Shown here: piece after piece, positions 43,343-51,500 of the stretch
Layout of the letters: each line of letters begins with the position of its first letter
Position numbering within the stretch: position 1 is the first letter of the stretch
Made by a program: the position numbers and the translations under genes
Assembly: GCF_900101885.1 (NCBI RefSeq)
Contig: NZ_FNAN01000034.1
Coordinates: 1 to 53,176 of the forward strand
Length of the DNA stretch: 53,176 nucleotides
Source of the DNA: Dyadobacter soli
GTDB lineage: Bacteria; Bacteroidota; Bacteroidia; Cytophagales; Spirosomataceae
Direction: 5' to 3'
The notes under the pieces: generated by a model
The model's input: only the letters and a program-made list of their open reading frames with translations
The model's database searches: none
Told to the model about the DNA's origin: nothing

Positions 43343-44668
43343 ATGAAACAAAACTATACCACTTCATCCCGAAAAGGATGGATAAGTCAGGCTGCCTTGA
43401 CAGCCTTGCTTTTAGTTGGAAACCTCGCCCAGGCGCAGGAAGGCAGCCAAGGCAACACGACGATCTTCGGCGGTGCCCAGATGACCTTTTTCAGCAACCA
43501 TAACTTCGTTACCGGCGGTGGTGGTGCCCAGCCGGGTGTGATCTTGACCGAGCGCGCAGCAGGCAACTTCGGCGTGCTCAATTTCGCGGGCGATAACCTT
43601 AGCTCCACAGGTGCCTCAGACGCGGGTTATGTGGACGGCTATGTGCGTAAGTATGGAGTGGGGCAATTTGTTTTCCCTGTCGGAGACAATGGTTTTGTCG
43701 GCCAGTTTGCGGCTTCGGCCGACGGCGTTATGGGCGCCTATTTCCACGCAGATGCCAATACGGCCGTTACCAGCAATCTTTTCACGGGGACCGACTACGC
43801 TGCGCTCCCCGCCGGCGGCCCATTTGCCACCAGCAGCATGGGTACCAATGTCGATGTTGTGAGCACGGTTGAGTATTGGGATATCGATGGAGCGAATGCT
43901 ACGCCGCTGACATTGACATGGGACGCCGGAAGTGCCATCGGTACACTGACAAACAGCCAGCTCAACAAGCTGACGATTGTTGGATGGAACGGGACGCAAT
44001 GGGTGGCCATTCCATCCAAAGTGGATACCACATCGGTATTGGGTGGCAGCTGCGACCTCACAGCCGGTTCTATCACAACGATCTCACCATTGGCGCCGGA
44101 TACCTATACCGCCTATACGTTTGCATCCCTTGTACTCCCGCTGCCGGTCACGTTAACCAGGTTTACAGCAGCTGCCGAAAGCCGGACTGTCGTACTCAAC
44201 TGGTCGACCACCGAGGAGTCCAACAGCGATCGTTTCGACATCGAACGCAGCAACAACGGAAAGCAATGGGGCCGGATCGCTTCGGTAGCTTCTCAGGGAG
44301 ACAGCAAAGTGCTCGTCAATTATTCCCATGTAGATGCGAGCCCGCTGGCAGGTCAGAATTTTTATCGGCTTAAAATGGTAGACCTTGACGGAACCTTCGC
44401 GTATAGCACTATCCGTTTGGTTGAAATAGCAGCCGGCAGTGGTTTGGTGCCTTACCCAAACCCGGTTGTGGACAAAATTTTGATCCGCGACCATCAATTA
44501 GTAAAACAAGCAGATTTACATAACGCTAGCGGTGTGAAAGTCCTTGCGAATCAACATCCGTCTTCTGCCGGAATTGATGTAACAAGGCTTCCACAAGGCA
44601 TTTACGTCATCACATTGACCATGTTTGACGGCACTATCAGCACACACAAAGTAGTCATTACCAAGTAA
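43343..44668 (+). CDS. T9SS-targeted secreted protein B1
   Basis: 441 residues. Signal peptide (about 1-31), a beta-rich body (NTTIFGGAQMTFFSNHNF; YVRKYGVGQFVFPVGDNG; STVEYWDIDGA), a fibronectin-like segment (LTRFTAAAESRTVVLNWSTTEESNSDRFDIERS) and a C-terminal type A sorting domain (YPNPVVDKILI...GIYVITLTMFDG...HKVVITK) for export by the type IX system and attachment at the cell surface. Nearly identical over its first half to B2. A hairpin follows the stop. Confidence 0.87.
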   Translation: MKQNYTTSSRKGWISQAALTALLLVGNLAQAQEGSQGNTTIFGGAQMTFFSNHNFVTGGGGAQPGVILTERAAGNFGVLNFAGDNLSSTGASDAGYVDGYVRKYGVGQFVFPVGDNGFVGQFAASADGVMGAYFHADANTAVTSNLFTGTDYAALPAGGPFATSSMGTNVDVVSTVEYWDIDGANATPLTLTWDAGSAIGTLTNSQLNKLTIVGWNGTQWVAIPSKVDTTSVLGGSCDLTAGSITTISPLAPDTYTAYTFASLVLPLPVTLTRFTAAAESRTVVLNWSTTEESNSDRFDIERSNNGKQWGRIASVASQGDSKVLVNYSHVDASPLAGQNFYRLKMVDLDGTFAYSTIRLVEIAAGSGLVPYPNPVVDKILIRDHQLVKQADLHNASGVKVLANQHPSSAGIDVTRLPQGIYVITLTMFDGTISTHKVVITK

Positions 44669-44680
44669 TGCTGAAAGCAG

Positions 44681-44707
44681 ACCCGGGTTATAGTTTGTAA
44701 CCCGGGT
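44681..44707 (+). terminator. Hairpin after B1 built of two self-palindromic halves
   Basis: ACCCGGGTTA / TAACCCGGGT, a perfect 10-bp stem with a 7-base loop, 13 bases after the stop. Each arm contains the palindrome ACCCGGGT. No T-run. Confidence 0.65.
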
Positions 44708-44757
44708 TATGCTCATGCCATTTCGATCAAATTACTTCCATTAAAACAAAACCTATT

Positions 44758-45483
44758 ATGAAAACATCTACGTTATTTTCAGCATTCATATTTGCTTTGG
44801 GGCTTGCGGCATCATCGGTTTCTTTCGCACAAGTCAAAATCGGAAGCAATCCTACAACCATTGACCCGAATAATAACCTGGAAGTAGAGGCTTCGACCCC
44901 CGGGAGAAAAACCGCCATTAACAAATCAACCGGGCAGGTGACCATTACGGACGGAACGCAGGGCGCAGGAAAAGTATTTACCTCCGACGCCAATGGTGGC
45001 GGAAGCTGGCAAACGAGCGGGGCCGGGTGCGCCAGCTTTGATGCGAAGGGAGATAATACGACTACACCGGTAGTCGATACCGGTGTATATACGCCGGTTA
45101 CACTGATTGCCAATAATGTCGCTTACTCTCCTTCCGGTGCCTATAATAGTGCAACCGGGGAGTATACCATCCCTGAGAATGGATTCTACATCTTTCACGG
45201 GTCGGTGGGTACTTATAATGTTGCTATCGGAAATACCGGCACCAGAAATACCTCTATTGATTTGGTTTCAACTTCCAAGGGTCTTTTAAGCCATACTGTT
45301 TCACCCGAATTGAATTACGGGGTTGGGGCTTGGCAGGATGTAACATCTGCCAATTATTTTACAGCAGGCGATAAGGTCACGTTTCAAATAAATTCCGATC
45401 ATGTCAGCGGGGTCAAGCCCGATTCGGTAACTACTGCCGCGATTTTTTTCTCCGGCACTCGTGTCGATTGTAATAAAAACTAG
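44758..45483 (+). CDS. Secreted stem/head protein A3 (C1q-like head)
   Basis: 241 residues. Signal peptide (1-24, SVSFAQ), stem QVKIGSNPTTIDPNNNLEVE (identical over 20 residues to A1), TPGRKTAINKSTGQVTI and KVFTSDANGGGSW. The head (ASFDAKGDNTTTPVVDTGVYT; SATGEYTIPENGFYIFHGSVG) is the most C1q-like of the three. Starts the second tandem A-B unit. Confidence 0.78.
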   Translation: MKTSTLFSAFIFALGLAASSVSFAQVKIGSNPTTIDPNNNLEVEASTPGRKTAINKSTGQVTITDGTQGAGKVFTSDANGGGSWQTSGAGCASFDAKGDNTTTPVVDTGVYTPVTLIANNVAYSPSGAYNSATGEYTIPENGFYIFHGSVGTYNVAIGNTGTRNTSIDLVSTSKGLLSHTVSPELNYGVGAWQDVTSANYFTAGDKVTFQINSDHVSGVKPDSVTTAAIFFSGTRVDCNKN

Positions 45484-45514
45484 CCGCCCCAAGTACCATC
45501 AAACAGACTTTACA

Positions 45515-46837
45515 ATGAAACAACTATATACCAGTGCATCCCGAAAAGGATGGATCGGCAGGGCACTGCTTAGTGCTTTGCTTTTGCCGGGAGTAGTTGC
45601 CCAGGCGCAGGAAGGCAGCCAGGGCAACACGACGATCTTCGGCGGTGCCCAGATGACCTTTTTCAGCAACCATAACTTCGTTACCGGCGGTGGTGGCGCC
45701 CAGCCGGGCGTGATCCTGACCGAGCGCGCAGCAGGTAACTTCGGCGTGCTCAATTTCGCAGGCGATAACCTTACCTCCGCAGGTGCCTCTGACGCGGGCT
45801 ATGTGGACGGCTACGTGCGTAAGTACGGGACAGGGCAGTTTGTTTTCCCTGTCGGAGACAATGGCTCGCTGGGCCAGTTTGCGGCTTCGGCCGATGGCGT
45901 GATGGGTGCTTATTTTCATGCCGACGCCAATACCGCCGTTACAAGTAACCTGTTCACGGGTTCGGACTATGCCGCGCTCCCCTCTGGAGGGCCGTTCGCT
46001 ACCAGCAGCATGGGACTTAACGTCGAGGTGGTTAGCACCGTCGAATACTGGGACATCGACGGCGCTAACGCGACCCTGTTGACATTGACCTGGGACGCAA
46101 GCAGCGCCGTTTCCACATTGACCGGTGGACAACTCGGCAAACTGACCATTGTTGGCTGGAATGGGACCCAATGGGAAGCTATTCCTTCGAAAACCGATGT
46201 CACGTCGGTTTTAGGTGGTACCAGCGACCTGTCCGCGGGCTCGATCACGACCGTAAGCCCCCTGGGCCCCGATACTTACACGGCCTACACATTTGCATCG
46301 CTTGTCGTTCCGTTGCCGGTGACCCTGGCCCGCTTCGCGGCCGTTGCCGAAGGACAGACAACTTTACTCACCTGGGCTACCACCGAAGAAACCAACAGCG
46401 ACCGGTTCGAGGTAGAACGCAGCGCGAACGGTAAAAACTGGGGCAATATCGGAACCGTTGCCTCCTCGCAGGAAAGCGCCGTACTGGTTGACTATTCTTT
46501 TGTAGACAATAATCCGCTTTCAGGAGTGAACTTGTACCGGTTGAAGATGGTCGACAAGGATAATACGTTCACGTATAGCATTGCCCGCAACGTCAGATTC
46601 GACGGTGCCGCCATCAGCACTTATCCCAACCCGGTATCAGACAAGCTTCTGGTGAACGACTATGCCAGGGTCCGGGAAGTATCGATCAGGAACACCTCGG
46701 GCAGGAATGTACTCCAACAGCAAAAGGTTTCCGATCAAGGCGTCGATGTCAGCAAACTGGCACCGGGCACCTACATCGTTATCCTGGCCCTGTTTGACGG
46801 CACTATCAACGCACACAAAGTGGCCATTACAAGGTGA
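45515..46837 (+). CDS. T9SS-targeted secreted protein B2
   Basis: 440 residues from ATG 45515, matching the MKQ start of B1; a frame beginning at 45461 would overlap A3. Same architecture as B1: signal peptide, body, fibronectin-like segment (LARFAAVAEGQTTLLTWATTEETNSDRFEVERS) and type A sorting tail (YPNPVSDKLLV...GTYIVILALFDG...HKVAITR). The body is almost identical to B1 even at DNA level, while the second half has diverged. Confidence 0.87.
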   Translation: MKQLYTSASRKGWIGRALLSALLLPGVVAQAQEGSQGNTTIFGGAQMTFFSNHNFVTGGGGAQPGVILTERAAGNFGVLNFAGDNLTSAGASDAGYVDGYVRKYGTGQFVFPVGDNGSLGQFAASADGVMGAYFHADANTAVTSNLFTGSDYAALPSGGPFATSSMGLNVEVVSTVEYWDIDGANATLLTLTWDASSAVSTLTGGQLGKLTIVGWNGTQWEAIPSKTDVTSVLGGTSDLSAGSITTVSPLGPDTYTAYTFASLVVPLPVTLARFAAVAEGQTTLLTWATTEETNSDRFEVERSANGKNWGNIGTVASSQESAVLVDYSFVDNNPLSGVNLYRLKMVDKDNTFTYSIARNVRFDGAAISTYPNPVSDKLLVNDYARVREVSIRNTSGRNVLQQQKVSDQGVDVSKLAPGTYIVILALFDGTINAHKVAITR

Positions 46838-46845
46838 CGTCATGC

Positions 46846-46873
46846 GATCCGGATCACCATTGAGATCCGGATC
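46846..46873 (+). terminator. Hairpin after B2 built of two self-palindromic halves
   Basis: GATCCGGATC occurs twice, 8 bases apart; since it is its own complement the copies form a 10-bp stem. 8 bases after the stop, no T-run. Same design as after B1 with unrelated sequence. Confidence 0.6.
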
Positions 46874-46972
46874 GTTGATTAACGCCCTTCAAGCATTTTT
46901 TTGCCCCTGGCCGTCATACCTTCAACCGACGGCACGCGCAGCACCCGTTTTCATGAATAACCCTACCTGCTC

Positions 46973-47602
46973 ATGACGATATTAATCGTTACCGATAACC
47001 ATTTATTTTCGATGGCAATACGTGCTGTTGTCAAAAAACAGTACCCGGATGGCATTATCGTCGAAACTACCACAGTCCGAAATGCTATTGAGGTTTCACC
47101 CGTATATGAATGCCAGGCGATGATCCTGGACGCCGGAGCGGCCGACGCGAAGGACACGGTTCTGCTCGGCAATTTCAAGAATGCAAATCCGCACACGGCG
47201 ATCCTGGTTAATCTCGGCGATCAGACCCAGTTCATGTATACGTTTATCCGCGCTGGTGCGACGGCGCTGTTTTCCAACAAGTCATTGCCGGAAGAAATCC
47301 ATGAAGGCCTCCGGCGGGCCGAAAATAACACGCGGTATATCAGTTCTGACATTCAACAACAATTACTGTCCCACATTACGGAAAAGCCTCTTAATCAGAC
47401 GCTGACCAAAAGGGAAGAGTTGATGGCCGATCTGTTAGTCACCAATAAGTCGCATCAGGAAATCGCTGTCATCGCCGGGGGCAGCTCAAAAAGTGTAGGC
47501 TACTACAAACGAAAAATCTTCCAAAAGCTTGAAGTAGACAATGTAGTGGATCTGGCAATCAAGCTCAATAAGGTTTTAGTCAACGAGAAACCCAATTACT
47601 GA
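46973..47602 (+). CDS. Atypical LuxR-type response regulator
   Basis: 209 residues with receiver-like N-terminus (ILIVTDNHLFSMAI) and LuxR-type helix-turn-helix (LTKREELMADLLVTNKSHQEIAVIAGGSSKSVGYYKRKIFQKLEV). The receiver is divergent: the pocket has T-D-N in place of E-D, the acceptor lies in MILDAGAAD, and the Thr/Ser position is Asn (ILVNLG), though the lysine (SNK) is kept. Phosphorylation is uncertain. Encoded between the A-B units and a normal regulator of the same type. Confidence 0.8.
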   Translation: MTILIVTDNHLFSMAIRAVVKKQYPDGIIVETTTVRNAIEVSPVYECQAMILDAGAADAKDTVLLGNFKNANPHTAILVNLGDQTQFMYTFIRAGATALFSNKSLPEEIHEGLRRAENNTRYISSDIQQQLLSHITEKPLNQTLTKREELMADLLVTNKSHQEIAVIAGGSSKSVGYYKRKIFQKLEVDNVVDLAIKLNKVLVNEKPNY

Positions 47603-47651
47603 CAAACCGAATAGTTGATTACAGCACCCCTACCAACAAAAATTTTGAATG

Positions 47652-48278
47652 ATGAAAATTCTACTAATTGAGGATCACTTCCTTGTCCGGATGAGTCAAA
47701 AAATCGTGCTCAACGAACTGTATCCCCAGGTAACCATAGTCGAAGCAGACAGTTTTGAAAGCGGAATTGCGCATGTCCAGGGATCGCTATTCGATTTGAT
47801 CTTACTCGATATCGATATCCCCGGAGGAAAGGGAAAGCTAATGATCGAACGCATCAGGCAATGGCGGCCCGAAGTGGTAATCCTGATGTGCTCTGCCGCG
47901 GATGAGCAGACACATGCATTGGAATATATTACCGCCGGTGCGAACGGCTATTTGTCGAAGTCCGCGGAAAGAAACGAAATGATCACCGCCATCACCACGG
48001 TCATGAAGAAAAAACGGTATGTCAGTCTAACGGTTCAGGAAAGGTTGCTCGATACGGTTTCAACAGGAATCTCTGGTGGCAAAACCCGAAAGACACCGCT
48101 GGGACTATCGGAACGCGAGCGGGAAGTGATGAATATGTTAATAAAAGGCAAATGGGTGAAAGAGATCGCGCTGGATTTAAACCTCCGCTCAAATACTGTC
48201 AGCACCTTCAAGGCCCGGATATTTCAAAAAATGGGCGTCACCAGCGTCCTCGAACTATCCAAGAAAGTCGGGGATTGA
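47652..48278 (+). CDS. LuxR/NarL-type response regulator (copy of 35153)
   Basis: 208 residues from the second of two adjacent ATGs (47649, 47652), to match its paralogue's MRILLIEDHF start. Receiver with E7-D8, phospho-acceptor D53 (LILLDIDIPGG) and K103 region, then LuxR helix-turn-helix (LSEREREVMNMLIKGKWVKEIALDLNLRSNTVSTFKARIFQKMGV). Most of the protein is the same as the regulator at 35153, which with it brackets the kinase and surface-protein genes. It precedes the giant protein gene by 228 bases. Confidence 0.92.
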   Translation: MKILLIEDHFLVRMSQKIVLNELYPQVTIVEADSFESGIAHVQGSLFDLILLDIDIPGGKGKLMIERIRQWRPEVVILMCSAADEQTHALEYITAGANGYLSKSAERNEMITAITTVMKKKRYVSLTVQERLLDTVSTGISGGKTRKTPLGLSEREREVMNMLIKGKWVKEIALDLNLRSNTVSTFKARIFQKMGVTSVLELSKKVGD

Positions 48279-48506
48279 TACTCGTCCCGGTTGTACTTCG
48301 CGAATACCTGGACGGCGATTACCGGCCCGTATGTCCGAAAGGGACGGGAGGAATCGCTGTGCTGTCCCGGATCTGTCACCGGCAAGATTTCAACCACTAT
48401 ACACACACAACTCCGATAAATCGTCCACCTCAACCCAGTGACTGCCTATGATAAAATGAAAATGTACGCCGCCAAGGCTCTTTTAACGAACCAAACTCTA
48501 CATTAA

Positions 48507-51500
48507 ATGATGAAACAATTATTTATCAAATTAGCATTGACTTCCAGGCGATTGGGCAATCGAACACGATCGGGCTGCAATGCCGGGCTGGCAGCATTAT
48601 GTTGCCTTTTCTTGCTCTGGCTGCAATCCGGCCAGGCGCGGGCCCAAGCAACGCAGGACGTAGGTGATGTGTGGGTAGCAGAACCCGGCCTGGTTACAGC
48701 AGGGGCGGTAGCTACCCCGCGGGGAGGCGCTACCGACCCGGCAGGAAACACCTATATGGTCGGGAATTACTTCGAAACCGTCGATTTCGACCCAGGTCCG
48801 GGCGTAAGTCCTTTGACCGCAGGAGCTACCGGCGCATCTGCCTACATCCAGAAGCTGGATAAAAACAAAAACCTGGTGTGGGTCAAACAGATCAGCGCTA
48901 CGGTTCAGTTCACCAGTTCTTCCATCGCGGTCGATGCGTCAGGAAACCTACTTATCGCCGGGTCATTCAGGGGAACCGCCGACTTCAACCCGGGTAGTGG
49001 CGTTGCAGAACTTTCGACCAGAGCGTCAAATGGCACTGAAACGTTTATACTCAAGCTCGACGGCAACGGAAATTATTTATGGGCTGCCCGATTAGGGGAC
49101 ACCTCCGCTGTCGCAGGAAGCAACGGCGCAGGTAACCAGATAAAAACCGATGGTTCCGGCAATATTTATGTAGCCGGGCTCTTTGCCAATACAGTCGACT
49201 TCAACCCGGGTGCAGGGGTGTCCGAGCTGACATCCCCGGGTGCATCGGCAATTGACGCATATCTTTTAAAACTTGCTCCCGACGGCTCATTTATATGGGC
49301 AAGACGGATGGGGGGAGCATTCAACGACAATGGAACCTCACTGGCTGTTGATGGGAATGGCAATGTGTTTGTCGGAGGTACTCTGGGCGCAAATGGCGGA
49401 GTTTCCGATTTTGGCACCCTTTCTCTTCCTGCGGTGACGACCCAAACGGCGTTTATCACAAAATTGAACAGCGCCGGAACATTTCAATGGGTCAAGACTA
49501 TCGCAAATACCGGTACCAGCAGCGTAACGGAAATCGAAGCGGATGGTACAGGTAATATCTATATCGGAGGAAACGCGTCGGGCACGATGGACCTGGACCC
49601 AGGTTCCGGTACTACCGACATACCCGCAGCCGGTTTCATCACCAAATGGGATGGGAACGGGAATTACGTCTGGGGAATGTTCCAGGGTAATGCTGTTGGG
49701 GACATTACCCTCGACAATGCCGGGAATCTGTTCGCCACAGGCCGCTATTCCAATGCGCCCGCACTCCTGGACCGCGACTGGGACCCGGGAGCGGGAGTCG
49801 TTAAGGTAACCAACCGGGGGACTAACATTGCCAGCACAGATATTTTTGTAAGCAAGTACACCACCGACGCGGGTTTCGTATGGATCAAAACTGCGGGAGG
49901 GGCAAGCGCCATCTTTTCCCTTGAAGACGGGCTATCTGTTGGTGTAGACGCCGCTGGCGACATTTATGCGGGTGGGGTTTATGCTACCGACGCCCAGTTC
50001 GGCCCTTGCAAGTATGCAATCACACCGACAGCGAATGGAAATATCCGTTCTCAGTATGTCTGGAAGCTATCGGCCAATCCCGTTCCCGATAATCTCCAAT
50101 TCGCTACGACTACGCTTTCACCAGCCAGCCAACAGGCGTGTATCCTGGGAATTCCCAAGGTAATCAATGCGAGCCCTGCTGCTATTACATCGCCATCCGG
50201 TTACAGTACTACCATGCTTTACCAATGGCAAATTGCCGAAAGCGCGACGGGGCCGTGGGCGGATATGCCCGGCGAGGTATTCAAGGATTTGCAGCCGCTG
50301 GCCAGAAACACGTCGGCATATTACCGCCGGATTGTAAAGGTCAACGACGGTTTTTGTGGTTTCAAAACAGTAGACAGCTCCGGGGTGGCCTCGGTCATCA
50401 TCGGTACCGATGTGTCGCCGATTGCTAACGCGGACGGACCGCAGTGGTTTGTCTGCGGGCCTGGCTCCAATACGGTACAACTGGCGGGAACTGCTTCCGG
50501 CGGCACACCCGCTTACACCTACAGTTGGTACGAAGGCAGCACCAGCAATGGCACGCCGCTGGCTTCTACCGGTACCTGGACCACCCCGGGCATTACCGAA
50601 GCAACGACCTATACTTTACAGGTAACGGACGCGGCCGGTTGTGTGGATATCGACCAGGTAACGATTGTGCCCGCTATCGCCAATGCAGGCACCGACAAGG
50701 CTATCTGCCAGGGTGCAGGTGGCGTTCAGATCGGCGCACCACCCGTTTCCAGTCCTTCGGTTTCATATGTATGGACAAGCATTTCCGGTGACCCGATTTC
50801 ATCTCTGAGTTGTACGACCTGTGCACAGCCCATTGCCAACCCGACTACCGCTACCGTGTACCGTTTGACGGTCACTGTTCAACAGAAAGGCGGTGGTACT
50901 TGTGTAACGACCGACGACGTGACCGTAACCCCGGTGACTGCGCCAAACAACACATTGACGTTTGCCGGAACAGACAAAACGATTTGTAAAAATACATCCG
51001 TTACCCTCGGCGGCACCGCGGATGCGACATTTGCCTACACCTGGACCTCGGGCCAGTATCTTTCCGCTTCCCAGGTTGCTAATCCCGTATTCAATGCGGG
51101 TACTGCAGCTGTGACCGGCGGGGCGATCAATTACACGGTTACCGCTATCAAAAACGGATGCGCCTTCACCGATGAAGTGAAAGTATCTGTGCTGAATAAC
51201 CGCATAACTGACCAGGACGAAACGGTTTGTGGTCCTGTATGGAGCAGACATCTCGACGAACAGAATGCCGCAGGTGCAACTTATACATGGAGCGTCGTCT
51301 CCGGAAGCGGCACCGTGCTGCAAACTGCCAACTCCGGTCAGGATGCTTACCTGAAAAGCGACAACGGCATTGCGGTTTTCCGCCGTACCGTCACCCTGAA
51401 CAATGTGACCTGCTCGGCCGACGTGTCAGTACAGGCATGCTCGGGCTCAGGAGGCTGTGATTTTGAAATACTTACCTTGTCTGACCAGGCTTGTCCAAAA

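Noticed and set aside
48279..48506. Short frame after the 47652 regulator
   Set aside because: Low protein likeness; it looks like ordinary leader sequence of the giant gene.
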